A stretch of DNA of 60,000 nucleotides from Gnetum montanum. Its lineage: Eukaryota > Streptophyta > Gnetopsida > Gnetales > Gnetaceae. This document shows, piece after piece, positions 24,741-36,170 of the stretch (position 1 is its first letter; each line of letters opens with the position of its first letter). The notes beneath the pieces are model-generated. The model was given only the letters and a program-made list of their open reading frames with translations, made no database searches and had not been told where the DNA came from. Position numbers and translations under genes: made by a program. Where the stretch lies: assembly GCA_015680685.1 (NCBI GenBank), contig MNCI01003767.1:502202-562201 (forward strand), given 5' to 3'.

Positions 24741-25745
24741 GATCTGAATTATAATGCTAACCCATGTTGTTTTTGACTGGATCAAGGTTGGCAATCTTCC
24801 TACAAAAAGATCTGGTCTAGGAATTCCACTCATTTATCTATAGATTACTGAACATGAGCCATGTAAAGCTCTTCTTGACTCTAGTTTTGAAGTTAACCTC
24901 ATCTCCCCTGACATGTATAAGGCCTGGAACCTACGACCTCTTAAGAAGAGCAACATTCATTAGTCGATTACTATCCCTTTAGGATTAGTAGAGGACATTG
25001 TAACCATACTTTGTGGGTGGTCCTATGCTGTTGATTTTCTAGTAATCAAGGTCGACAATTGCAAAAGTGACTTCTCCATCATTATGGGAAGAGCTTGGTT
25101 AAGCAAGGTTGATGCAAGAATGGGCATAAGGGATCTATCTTTAGAAATATTGAAGGAAAATGAGCTAGGAAAAATTGAGAAAAAGCATATTTCATGCATC
25201 GCATACAGCAATAACGGGTGCAATTGCGTGCAACAGATTTGGTCAATCAAGAGTACATACATTATGGCATGCAACTAGTGTGCAGAAGAGATCAATATTC
25301 AAAAGTGTTTGTACGCAGTAACCACAAAGCAGAAGGGCATGCAATGGTTAATGGCTAATTCAGATAGCAGCACAATATGCATGGAGCCAATTGAGAGACT
25401 AACATATGCATATGTTAAAGGCATGGACAAAATTAAAAAAGTTCATTCCCAACTCTTTGGTGAAGATGATGATACCTATTGGGGAGAGTTGGAAATCCTT
25501 AATCACTTCAAACAGGAGCCCTTAGAGCTAAAAAATTCACTAGTCAATATGGAGTATGCATTTTTAAAGAATGGCAAACTAGTCATAATTAATGCCAAAC
25601 TTGCTCCTGAACAAAAAGAAAAGTTTTTGAAAGTAGTGAATAAATGGTCAACAACCTTTTCTTGGTCATATCCAGACTTAACAAGAATCGATCCAAGGAT
25701 ATGCCAACGTTGCATCTACACCAACCTAGTCATGAAGTCTAGAAG
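24741..25745 (+). pseudogene. Element 2 protease, six-cysteine module and linker
   Basis: Retropepsin with ALLDSSFEVNLIS (active-site triplet DSS rather than DT/SG, about 24870), GWSYAVDFLVI and IIMGRAWLS (25070-25110). Then SCIAYSNNGCNC ... MACN-stop-C ... QKCLYAV at 25190-25315, the six-cysteine module with one stop in it. Then an open linker (25309-25749) with LAPEQKEKFLKVVNKW, the usual segment leading into gypsy RT. Confidence 0.75.
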
Positions 25746-27035
25746 GTAGTTGTAGAGGCGGCTAAACCCCAAATTATAGCAAATTGTCAAAGAGGAAATA
25801 GAACAACTTCTCAAGGTGAGGTTGATCTATCCCATCAAAGATAGTGAGTGGGTTATCCCACTTGTAATTGTACCAAAGAAGGATGGAAAATGGTGAGTTT
25901 GCATCGACTTCTGGCTATTGAATATGGCAACATTTAAAGATTAATTTCCTTTGTCATTTGTAGATCAAGTGTTAGATACCATATCTAGGCATTGTTATTA
26001 TAGTTTCTTGGATGATTATAGTGGCTATAACCAAATCCAAATTACGATAGAAGATCAGGCCAAGACAACATTCACAAGTCCTTGGGGGACGTTTGCATAT
26101 TGGAAGATGCCATTTGGCTTGTGTAATGCCCTTGCAACCTTTCAACACTTGGTCCTTGACATCTTTCAATATCAGATTGGTAGTGGTGTTGAAGTCTTCA
26201 TGGATGACTTTTCCACCTATGGAGCTACCTTTGAGCAAGCCTTGGACCAACTTGACCAAGTACTAAAGAGATGTGTAGAGACAAACCTATGGCTCAATTG
26301 GCAAATGAGCCATCTTATGGTCCAAGAAGGCATTGTGCTAGGGCACCGAACTTCGCAAAAAGGGATTGAGGTAGACCTAGAAAAAATAAGGGTCATCCAA
26401 GGAATAACATGCCAACCAAAGACTGTTAAAGATGTTCACTCATTCCTTGGACACACTGGTTATTACCAACAATTCATAGAGAATTTTTTAAGATCACAAA
26501 GTTGTTGGTGGAACTTACAAAGAAAGATTCACCTTTCATCTCGACCAAGGAATGTGAACATGCATTCCAAAAATTAAAAAATAAACTCATAGAAACACCA
26601 ATCCTACAAGCACCAGACTAGTCCAGAGTATGATGGATGAATCTAACTATGCTTTGGGAGCAATGCTCACGCAGATGGATGATAAGAAACGTCCATACTA
26701 TATGCACTGTGTAAGCTAAAGCATTGTGGGAGCATAATTAAATTACACCACCATGGAGAAAGAACTAATGGTAGTGGTGTATGCACTAGAAAAGTTTAGG
26801 CACTATGTGCTTGATTACAAAGTATTTGTGCATATGAACCACAATGCAATTTGCTTCCTCATGAATAAGCCAACAGTGAGCCCTTGTGTTATACGGTGGC
26901 TTGTGATCTTGTAGGAATTTGATCTCACTATGGTAGATCAAAAAGTGACTAAGAATGTGGTTGCTGACCACCTCTCTTACTTAAGATGGGATAACAAAAA
27001 GAAGGAGAGCCTGCTATCTGATTAGTTTCCAGACG
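25746..27035 (+). pseudogene. Element 2 reverse transcriptase and RNase H
   Basis: RT is largely open at 25951-26577: FLDDYSGYNQIQI, TFTSPWGTFAYWKMPFGLCN and the catalytic VEVFMDDFSTYG (FxDD kept), then the thumb region GHTGYYQQFI. RNase H follows to about 27000 in other frames: MDESNYALGAML, FRHYVLDYKVFVHMNHNAI (the Asp of the usual TDH is Asn), VVADHLS. RT copies element RNA and RNase H removes the template strand. Shifts after 26577 and the lost RNase H residue make it inactive. Confidence 0.82.
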
Positions 27036-28330
27036 AACTCCTCTTTATAGGACCAATAAGTGAAAAAATGCCTATGAAAGAAATATAATGACATCCTTAC
27101 ATATATTCTCACTCAAGAGATGCCACAAGACTTGAATTTTAGGAAGAAACAACAATTTCTTCATTGAGTCAAATACTTCATGGAAATCAACAGACACCGT
27201 TACAAGATGTGTGTCGATGGCCTGATCCATTGGTATGTCCTTAATGAAGATCAACTATGTGCTCTCTAGGATGCTCACAAAGGGCCTTGCGGAGGCCACT
27301 AATGATAGGATACTATTGGCCTACAATCTTTAGGGATGCCCACCAGTTCGTCAAGTCTTGTGAACATTGTCAACGTGATAGGGGGATAACCGCTCACATG
27401 GAAGGTCCTCAATAGTGGATTCAACCACTAGAACCTTTCAACATATGGGGCATTTACTTCATGGGTCCCATCACATCCATGTCCAACGAAAAGGCATATA
27501 TTATAGTAACAATTAACTACTACACAAAATGGGCAGAAGTAGTAGCCATTACTGATTGTACATCATCCATTGCTATAAAATTTATACAACAAAATATTGT
27601 GAATAAGTTTGGGGTGCCACGTTCACTAATTTCTAATAATGGAATTCATTTCACAGGTGCCACCTTTAGAAATTTAATGCAACACATGAGGGTAGAACAT
27701 TAATTAACAACACCTTACCACCTCCAAGCCAATGGTCAAGCAGAGGTAACCAACCAGAAGATTACAAAAGTACTAATGTCAACTATTAGCAAATATAAGA
27801 AGGACTAGAGTACAAAACTTAATGATGCTCTTTGGGCTTATCATTCAACTTGAAAACTTGCTATTGGCTATTCTCCCTACAAGTTAGTGTATGTCCAATA
27901 CTCCTGATTCAATCCAAGCTCCATACACTCTCAACAGCCTTTGACCTAAATCTTGACCTAAGTCTAGCACAAAAAGAAAGACTGATCAACTTGAACATGC
28001 TAGATGAAAATCGATTGGTGGTCATATCCTTGAATGAGGTGAATAAGGCATTTGGTAAGCAACATCATGACCTTAGAATCAGAAAAGTGAAACTTTAACC
28101 AGGAGACAAGGTTCTCTACTGGAGCCCCACACATGTACCCCAAAAGACAAAATTCCAAACATTGTGAGAGGGACCTTATATAATTGATCAAACCTTTTCC
28201 TCTGCGGCCATGTTGATCTACAAACCTAACAACCCAAATAAAAAGTAGTTAGTCAACATTCAACAAGTAAAGCCTTTCCTAGAGCCAAGACAGGCTAGTG
28301 TTACTACCACCTCAATGGATGGACAACCAC
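27036..28330 (+). pseudogene. Element 2 integrase, broken
   Basis: Zinc-finger remnant SCEHCQRD (about 27355), then catalytic core: GIYFMGPI (first Asp changed to Tyr), YYTKWAEV, FGVPRSLISNNGIHF (second Asp changed to Asn), GQAEV (Glu kept). C-terminal part 27830-28290 ends GPYII...VNIQQVKPFLEP. Two of three catalytic residues are lost. No chromodomain seen. Confidence 0.78.
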
Positions 28331-29959
28331 ATTCTATTTTTTGGATCTCCTCCTTCCAACTCAGTCATGGGGGAGGTGGTCATCCATGCTAACTGTCAAA
28401 TTGGTTTTTCAGTTTTTCTACTTTTTTTTCATGTTTTTAATTTTTACAAACTATTTATTTTACAAATTTTTGATTTTTAGATTTTTCTAATTTTATACCA
28501 TCTTTGGTACCTTTGAAACTTCTTGATTATTTTACACTTTCTTATATATTTTACTTTATTTTTCTTTCCTTTTGTTTAAGTGTGATATTTTCCTATTTTT
28601 GCTAATAAATTTACTTTATTGCCACAAGACACAATGCCATTGTTATTGTCTACTAATGATGGTTTGTGCTTAATGTGTGATTGTCAATGTCTGGTTTCTA
28701 TTTTTGAATTATGATGTCTAATGACTTTGGCATGGTTTATTTTTCATGGAACAAACAGTGAGTCCATGTCATCCACCCATATGATGAACTCTATGGTTTT
28801 CCTTATTCTAGGAATTTAAGGTTTCTTCCATTAAAGAAACTTTTAATTAATCAGTAACCTTGGTAGTTCCAGAATTAGGAAGGATTCAAAGGTTTGTAAA
28901 GGGTGTGACTTCAAGCAGACTCAATACTCTTTGTACTCTTGTACTTGCTTGAGTGCTTGAGTGTTTTTCATGGACTTTTTACTATTCAACACCAACCACT
29001 AATAGGAAGTCAAATAATGTCATTGCATGGTGTGGTTCCCATTCAAAAAACAAAAAACAAATAATGGGAATTCAAAACACACCCCTTCAACATGAATAAG
29101 TCCTCACATGGTGTGGTTCCCATTTCGAAAAAAAATGGAAATTCAAAGCACACCCCTTGGACAAATAAATGGGCTGCAAGCAGTAGTTATGGAACTTGAA
29201 TGACATGCACCTATGCTTGACAGTCCCCTCTAACTAAGGCCCTCTCTCTTACTTCCTACTTCTTTTTTCTTCTTTGTGTGAAACAATGGTTGTTTTGTGG
29301 AGGCATTCTTGTTTCTTGAGTGGGTGGATCAGTCTTAGAGTGGCAATGCAAAGTCACTGAAAGTGGATGGTTTTGGTCTAGATTAAGGATGGAACTTCTC
29401 AAGTCATTTTAAACACAAATTTCATAAGGGACTTCTTATGACCTCAATTCAAAACTCCATTCCACCTTCTTTATCAGTCATCCATGCTACCATAACTCAC
29501 CTCACTATCGTGTTCTATGTTATGCTCTATGTGTTAGTCTGATGTGTTGGGATTCATGAGTAGATTCTTTCAGGTTGGTCCTTAACTTGTCATGATCATT
29601 AAATCAACTATGGGGTCCATGGACTCCTTAGTTGAGGTTATGCAAGGGCAAAAAGGGCATGAGCCTACTATGGAAAGGACCCACTTATATAGCTCTTGGC
29701 TTGATTAGTTAAGGTTCCTTACCTTTGACATTGTAATAATCCTATCTTTTGCATATTCCATTGAAAAAATCGCTTAGTGCTCCTTAATATTTCATTTCAT
29801 TCATCCACTAAATCAATTTTTCTCCTTTTTCCAAAATTTATGAGCTTTAAAACCCTCTTCTCATGTTTTCATACTATTCTTGGTCTTTTAAGCTTTCATT
29901 TGACACTAATCTCACTTAAAAACTCTTCATATTTTGTAGGTTTGACTAAGGTCAAAGTT
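28331..29959 (+). other. Element 2 post-integrase spacer
   Basis: Non-coding. Starts with ggatctcctccttccaactc and tcatgggggaggtgg (28365-28379), both shared with element 3 near 52705-52740. Then a long T-rich tract (28400-28600), two nearby copies of gtgtggttcccatt (29030, 29110), gaattcaaaacacacccctt twice, and ctctaactaaggccctctct. Short open frames here have no similarity. Confidence 0.6.
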
Positions 29960-30523
29960 TGACTATGGTGGTCAACGGTTGCATCGTTACAGCCCCATCG
30001 ATGCATCCCCCCTAGTTGACTAGGCCTCATCGATGCAGTGCAAAAACCCTATATATACCATCAAACACTTTGCAATTTTTTGCCATTTGCTCATAACATA
30101 AGGGGAGTTCTTGAAATTTTTCAGAGCCCAAAACCTTCCAAAGCTCATAACTTTCCAACTATTTGTCCAAATCACTTCATTTTTTGATCTTGCATTTATC
30201 AGAGGTAAGATCTTTATCGTGGGGGCTGTAAACCTTAAGGTTTTCAATTAGAAATTGATGAAATTTTTTAGAAATTTTCCTAACTCCCCCAAAGGGTTAA
30301 TAACTATAATTAGATATAAACATCAACTTTTTCACAAGTTAACCCTTCCAACAACCTTTAGGATGATTTATTAATGAAAATACATAAATAAATGATAATT
30401 GGATTAATTAAATCAACCATAATGAAAACTTAGGCAAGTGTAATTATCCTTACAAGATAAGGTATCCCAATTTTTTTAAGGTTACACAATGATTGCTAAT
30501 CCATGGTCTTATTGTGATTACAG
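29960..30523 (+). promoter_or_regulatory. Element 2, internal promoter-like block and putative spliced leader
   Basis: Palindromic words (catcgatgcatcc, ctagttgactag, catcgatgcag; 29998-30036), then TATATATA (30050-30057), then aaggggagttcttg (30100-30113). Further on is a consensus splice donor AGAG|GTAAGA (intron start 30205) and an acceptor GATTACAG (to 30523) directly before the ATG of the 3' ORF, giving a 319-bp candidate intron. The equivalent block in element 0 has the same order. Transcription and splicing are inferred. Confidence 0.45.
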
Positions 30524-33184
30524 ATGGCACCAAAATAGAAACGTCTGTAGGAAGGAGAACCCTCACAACCACGGGAGAAGCGGCCCAAAGCTGGAAGGGG
30601 CCAACAAGAAAAAGGCCAAGAACTACCTAAGGCAACCCATGCAATGGGAACCTCTCCATGAAAAGCCCAAAATGGAATCTGTCCAATAGATCCTAGAAGA
30701 AGAAATTCCAACCAAACAATCACAAAGAGGAGAAGTGCTTGGTCCCATGCCAAGGCTTGAGGTCACTTTGACTCAATCCTACCTTGATATCATCAAGTTC
30801 TAAGAGATTCAATGATCCGTTCTTCAAGAGATCAACTTCGGGTCATTTTTGGAGAAAGCTCTAGAGGATGTCAAGGCTCAACTATGAACCTCTCCCATGT
30901 GGCCAATCATCACATCCAGTGGGGAATAGTACATGGGAGAGACATACCTTTTCTGGAACAATCTAAAGTTGGGATCCACAGTCAAGATCAAGGATATTCA
31001 AGTGTCCTATTCAGCAAAAGCTATTGCACAAGCACTTGGGTTGCCTAACATTGGAATGTTGCTAGTAGAATTATCCACACAAGGTGACCCTGAGGCCAAG
31101 AAAGAGTGGACCTAGTATTGTTATGAGGTGGACCATAAGGAGTATGGTGTGCTCACAATGATGGAGTGGATTTACTTCAAGATTGCAACCTATTACCTCA
31201 ATCCAACAATGAGGCCAAGCAAGATGACTGCTTTCTCTGCTCAAGCATGCACTGATCTAAGTGGGAAGTTCACCATTAACCTTCCACAACTGCTATACTT
31301 GGAGACTGAGAAACGTTTCAAAGAAAATGAACATGGAAAGAAGATCCTACCCTTTCCATGCCTCATTCAAAAACTTTGCAGGAGGGCAGGCATCATTCAC
31401 TACTCTAATGATACACTTAGGCATACTCCTTTAGCTTCATGGTTTGAGATCATGAAAGAGAAGACGCCAGCAACAATTCAATTAGAGGAGCTGCTACCAC
31501 CACCACCCACTCAAGAGACAACACCAGAGGCCATCATTAAATGTTTGTGGAAAATCTAAGAATAGCTCTTAAGTGAACAAGAATAATAAGTAAGAATGAG
31601 TGGGGTAGATCCATCTATGTATTGGCTAGTAATAAGTCACCTTAATGAGGTGGTTCGAATAGTTAGCTAGATGGAGAGGGATGGTCCCATTTTCTCTGCC
31701 CAACGAATGCAGCTACCTTTGAGGTCAGATCCCAATGCTCAAGAGGTGACGATGTCACTAGCAACACACCATCTATTCCTAGAAATCTTTGGGAATGTTG
31801 CCACTTTTTCGATGTGGTTGGAGGAAGGTGAAGAGGCAATTGTCTTGGTGATGTAGCACCAAAGGTAGGAAACAACGATAAAAGTGGTTACTAACCGTGT
31901 CACGGAAGCATTAAATGCATCCACGATGTCTGTATTAGATGTATCTACACTTCAAGATGTGCAGATGGCCGTAGGCATAGTCAACAAGAAATTGAATGCA
32001 GCCTAGCATGAAAAGTTGTTGGAACAACTGGTAGGAATTGGGCAACTAACTTTGGACATTTTTGATCTTCTGGAGAACATCACTGCAACCTGGTCAAAGC
32101 TATTAAATGCAATGGGTAGATGTATTATTTGGGAGGGGCAAGTGAAATGTACTTAATCAAAAATAAATTGAATATGATGCGCTAAGAGAATGATGCATTG
32201 ATCGCATAGAATTATCGCTTGCGAAATGTTGATGCTCAAAAAGATCAAATGCAAGAATTCATTCATCAACAGTAGGAGTAGCTTGCTAGGGTAAACATTG
32301 AACTAAGGAAATTGGCCATGGAAAATCATAATTTGTCAATGGAGGAGGTATGCACCTTGTGTTAGAAGTCTACCATCGAGATCGTCACTTGGAAGAACAA
32401 AGCCCTCAAATTTGAGAAAGTGAAAAATCACTATAGGGACTAGGTCAATTTGCAAAAAGAAGTTAATGAAAAACATATCTAGATGACAAAGGAAAAAATG
32501 AATGAAGCCCTCTAGAAACTCCAATAAAGAAGAGAAGTGTGGCAACCCATCATTGATGGGATTGATGCATATAACAAAGCGGAGATCCACTTAAAGGAGT
32601 TGTAAATCGAAGAGATAACAAAGTACATTGAGTTGGCCAATCTCCATTATGCAAACCTAGCAATGTTGACTGGCAAACGACCATGGTCGAAATTGGAGAA
32701 ACAAGTGGCTAGCTCATATCTCTTATACGAGGCAGAGTTCAAGCACCACAAGGATGCCAAGTAGAAGCTTGAGACTACGAACACTGAACTCAATGTTATG
32801 AGAGGATGATTTAGAGATCAATGATCTATTGCTGAGAACCTAGCCAAACAGATGAATGACTACCAAGAGCTGACGAACACAATTAGGGTGTTCGACATCA
32901 AATGCAAGTAGTTCACTACCTGGTTCGTTAATGAAAAGGAGTTGTTTCTATCAATCCTATGTCCTTGGGATGTGCCCATTTTGACCCACATTGGGGAAGC
33001 TACGTGGATGGTTCATGATCCCAGGAGTAAGGAGGAAAAAATGAAAGCACTACTGGATTTCTTTGGCCTCCTGCCTAAATTCGTAGTAGCAACAGGACAA
33101 CCGTAGCCACCTCAACCACCCATGTGTGAAGCCAGTGAAGGTCCCTCGGAGCCTCAGGAACCACCATTGCCTGGGACCATTTGA
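30524..33184 (+). pseudogene. Element 2, 3' ORF (Athila-type extra ORF), broken
   Basis: Begins ATGGCACCAAAA (MAPK), then a basic/polar stretch (REKRPKAGRGQQEKGQ). The middle (31128-31559) is open and has YFKIATYYLNPTMRPSK, ETEKRFKE and LPFPCLIQKLCRRAGI. About 32150-32550 is a long coiled coil (ENDALIA ... ELRKLAMENHNLSMEEV ... KEKMNEAL). It ends in a Pro/Glu-rich tail (PSEPQEPPLPGTI, stop 33182-33184). No signal peptide or transmembrane segment is seen. Known Athila elements carry an extra ORF here; its function is not established. Several stops. Confidence 0.68.
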
Positions 33185-33432
33185 TTTTCTCCAACAACTT
33201 CACAACATCAAGGAACATGCTATTCGATTTTAAAAAAATTGAGTAATGGTATTCAATTTTATGTCCTAAACACCACCATTTTTTGTAATGTGTTGATCCA
33301 TACACTTGAGCACTTCATTTTTTGTCAAGTTAGTCAATTTATTTTGGTTGAAGAAAAGTTAGTCAATAATTCCATACCTTCCCAATTTTGTAAAAGAACT
33401 TGAGGATAAGTTTTCATTCAGTAGTGGGGTTA

Positions 33433-34328
33433 TGATGAATTGTTTTTTGTCAGTTGCATTGACGTAGCCTCATCATCTAAGCCTCATCGACGAGGCCTAG
33501 TTGACACATCATATCATGCATCGATGTGGCCCCGTCGACGTAGTGCTTGCAATTAACTATAAATACGTGCTTGTAGCTGCATTTATGGCTGCATTTTTTT
33601 CATTTAAAAGTTATAATTTTTTCCTTCAAGTGACCGTAGCAGGAGTCATTGAGTGTACAGATCTTTATTTGAGCATTTTTGTACTTGAGCACGACAGTGT
33701 GTGCAACAATAAAGATGAGCTTTTTGATAAACCTTGCAGCACTTTGGATAGATTAGCTATTTCAATTATGCATTCAATGTTTTTAATTATTTATTAAATG
33801 TTTTCCATTAGTTATTAAATATTTTCTAGTTATTACATTAATGAAGCAATTAAGCCAAATAGATTATGCACGTAAGTACAACCACTTCAAGCATAACACA
33901 TATTTGCATGGTAACCCTAGTAGCGTTATTGCTTTTGGTACACCTAGTAGCGTAGCACTTGGTTGCCCATTAGCGAATACATGGGTTCAGGACATGTACA
34001 GAAAGTGGGATCGGATGCTTTTGTTAGGATTAGTTAAATGCTAGTCAATTAGTTAATTTAGTTTAGTTAATCCAATTCCTTTTATCTACATTTTGAGCAC
34101 CAAACTATAAAACACAAAATGATAAAAATCGGATGCCTCATTTACACTTAACCATACCAGTAAACGTCACAAGTCAAATTGGGAAGACAATAATTGACCT
34201 TAAGACAAGATTCACTTCCTAAAGGACTAGTGCTCTAGAAACAACAAAGTTCACAAAATTTGACCAAGTTACGTGTGAACACTTCATGATTCGTATGGTT
34301 GGGCATAGGGGTACCTCACCACTCATCA
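33433..34328 (+). repeat. Element 2, 3' LTR
   Basis: Starts TGATGAATTG after gtggggtta and ends CCACTCATCA. U3 has TCGACG/CATCGATG palindromic words (33460-33540) and TATAAATA (33561-33568). It is collinear with 21236-22128 except for the inverted repeat in the 5' copy. Confidence 0.87.
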
Positions 34329-34404
34329 AGTGTGAAAGATAGACTTTGTGATTCTTAATATAACAAACTCTTATAAAATCAACTACTAAGCAAACATTGA
34401 CACA
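34329..34404 (-). other. Element 0 leader fragment
   Basis: 76 bp between the end of element 2 and the element 0 primer-binding site. It continues on the other side of element 2 at 21235-21179, directly before the element 0 gag ATG, which supports the nesting model. Confidence 0.7.
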
Positions 34405-34422
34405 TCCCCAGTAGAAGTGCCA
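34405..34422 (-). other. Element 0 primer-binding site (tRNA-Asp type, decayed)
   Basis: The minus strand reads TGGCACTTCTACTGGGGA, next to the LTR end. It matches 12 of 18 positions of the tRNA-Asp complement, the most decayed of the five sites in the window, as expected for the oldest element. Confidence 0.55.
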
Positions 34423-34423
34423 A

Positions 34424-35274
34424 TGATGAGTGGTTGGGTATTCCAACACTCCACCATACAAGTCACGAGTGTTCATGCATGACTAGATCATAATCTATGG
34501 ATGGACAATGTAAGTATGCTAGTAGTTGATAGTTAGTTCGTGATCATTATATCCTCACGTTGAGCTAGTGGAGTATGGTTTAATATGATATCATGATTTT
34601 GTGGGCTCACATTAATCCTAAGTATTTCCATAATAAAAATGAGAATAAAGTCTAAATTTATGTGTTAACAAAAATTTAGATCTATCCTAGCCTATGGTAA
34701 TAAGTATATGTTCTTAGCTTGCCATACATGCACTAGGCTCATGTAACTATTACTGGGATTACCAATTGAATTTACTACTAAGCAAATCAAGTGAAGTCAC
34801 TACTAGGTTACCAAATGATTACACTTAACACTCGAAACCAGTCGTACTTATTCCACCTTACTAATGGATAGGGGAAAAGTGAAGTACTTGGAAATGTAAA
34901 TAAATTAATCAAAGTAAACATATTAGAAAATAAAAGTAAACTAAGTGAGATGCTGCAATGGTAAAAAAAAATCTTGATCTTTATTGTTGATCATGAATTG
35001 TGTTCAGGTACAATCCACTCGAATAAAGACTCCATACAACTGTTAATTACCACATTGCGAGCATTCACTTCTAACTCTAATTATAAGTGTAACTCACAGA
35101 AAGAAATTGCAAAAATTTTGCTAAGGGTTAAACGAAAGTTATTTCTTTGATGCAACTGTGGGTTGGTAGTTATAGTGGAGACCATGACCGACTACATTGT
35201 ATCTACGATGACATAAGCAGAGCTACAAGATCGTAGATACAATATCACATCACTGACATAAACTATTTTTATCA
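34424..35274 (-). repeat. Element 0, 5' LTR
   Basis: Minus-strand LTR starting TGATAAAAAT and ending CCACTCATCA. It pairs with 817-1535 but is longer by about 150 bp (near 34890-35040). The words tacgatgac and gatcgtagatac upstream of its TATA region correspond to tacgatatcgtagatac in the partner. Confidence 0.8.
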
Positions 35275-35739
35275 TTATCAAATCCTTTGCTTACTATCAC
35301 AACCTAAGATATTTCATAGGGTTATATACTTTAAAAGCTATAGTGCTTTAATGAAGGAGGAGCATATTAGAACCAAAAGAATGACTTTAAGTACACCTAG
35401 AGGAATATAACAATGCCCCAAGTGATTCAAATTGACAACCTCTTTCCTAACAAGATAATAAATTAACCACTCGAGCCACTTATCATTGGCTAGTGCTTTA
35501 CTACTGTAAATGCAATTTTCTAATTAACATATTTTATCAAAGTTTTGTATCCTTTGCTCGTTGTTCATATCTATTTCTAGTTCTAAATGATGAAATCCAA
35601 TTACCCCTTGAAAATCTTTCTTTTTCTAAATGTTATGTTTATGATGAAAAAGAACTCATTCATGAGATTTGGCATGGTTTTATAGCCGACTACCAACTTG
35701 ACGCTAGGCATCCTTTCATATTTGGATTTGGGATAAATA
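35275..35739. other. Flank between element 0 and LINE fragment
   Basis: AT-rich. The 93-codon open stretch at 35493-35774 runs into the LINE fragment in another frame and has no recognisable similarity of its own. Confidence 0.4.
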
Positions 35740-36170
35740 AAACTAAAGAAAAAATTTTACACAGCAGCAATTAAGTCTACTATCTTATATTGTCTTGAAT
35801 GTTGGGTAGTGCAAAAGAGGCATGGACAAATTAGTGTGGTAGAAAAGCAAATGTGAGAAATATTTGGAGTGGTTTCTATTTCAAATAAGTTATAAAAATG
35901 GCATCTTAGATGGTTTGGGCATGTGCAAAAAAGGTCAAATAATAAGCCTATGAAAAAAGAGAACTACATCATTATTCCAAAAAAGCCACTTAATAGAAAA
36001 CCAAAAAAGCTATGGGAAAAAACAATTAAAGATGATATGAAAAGACTGCAAATAAACAAAACTCTAGCTCTTCATAGAGGCGACCAGTGAAAAAGAACTC
36101 ATTTAGCCATTCCCATTTTGTTGAGATTAGACTAGGATGATAATGTTTAGGATGAATATTTGATGATGCT
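35740..36170 (+). pseudogene. LINE reverse transcriptase 3' fragment
   Basis: The plus strand reads KFYTAAIKSTILYCLECW (compare the plant LINE phrase FYRTxxRPxMLYGxECW), ISVVEKQM-stop, LRWFGHVQKRSNNKP and a terminal KRTHLAIP-like phrase, followed by gatgataatg. These are hallmarks of the C-terminal end of plant non-LTR retrotransposon RT. Truncated at the 5' side and containing stops. Confidence 0.75.

Larger units (their letters stand above)
21236..34328 (+). mobile_element. Element 2: near full-length Athila/Tat-type gypsy element
   Basis: 13.1 kb with LTRs of 893 and 896 bp (21236-22128 and 33433-34328), tRNA-Asp-type primer-binding site, gag, protease, six-cysteine module, RT, RNase H, integrase, spacer, internal promoter-like block, 3' ORF and polypurine tract (gtggggtta before 33433). 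Inserted in the leader of element 0. The flanking pentamers (actat, agtgt) agree at only three of five bases, so the target duplication is decayed or the ends have changed. Many stops and shifts; it is the best template here for the family layout. Confidence 0.85.
817..35274 (-). mobile_element. Element 0: Athila/Tat-type Ty3/gypsy retrotransposon, host of nested insertions
   Basis: Oldest and outermost element. Reading the minus strand the order is: 5' LTR (35274-34424), primer-binding site, leader, gag (from 21178), protease, six-cysteine module, RT, RNase H, integrase (to about 15.05 kb), spacer, internal promoter-like block (about 5.1 kb), 3' ORF (4530-1776), G-rich polypurine tract and 3' LTR (1535-817). 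Element 2 interrupts the leader. Element 1 and a copia-like LTR interrupt the post-integrase spacer. Removing elements 1 and 2 leaves about 14.3 kb, close to the 13.1 kb of its relative element 2. The flanks ttatt/ttatc look like a target duplication with one transition. All coding parts carry stops and frameshifts. The class follows from the PBS, domain order and 3' ORF. Confidence 0.82.
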
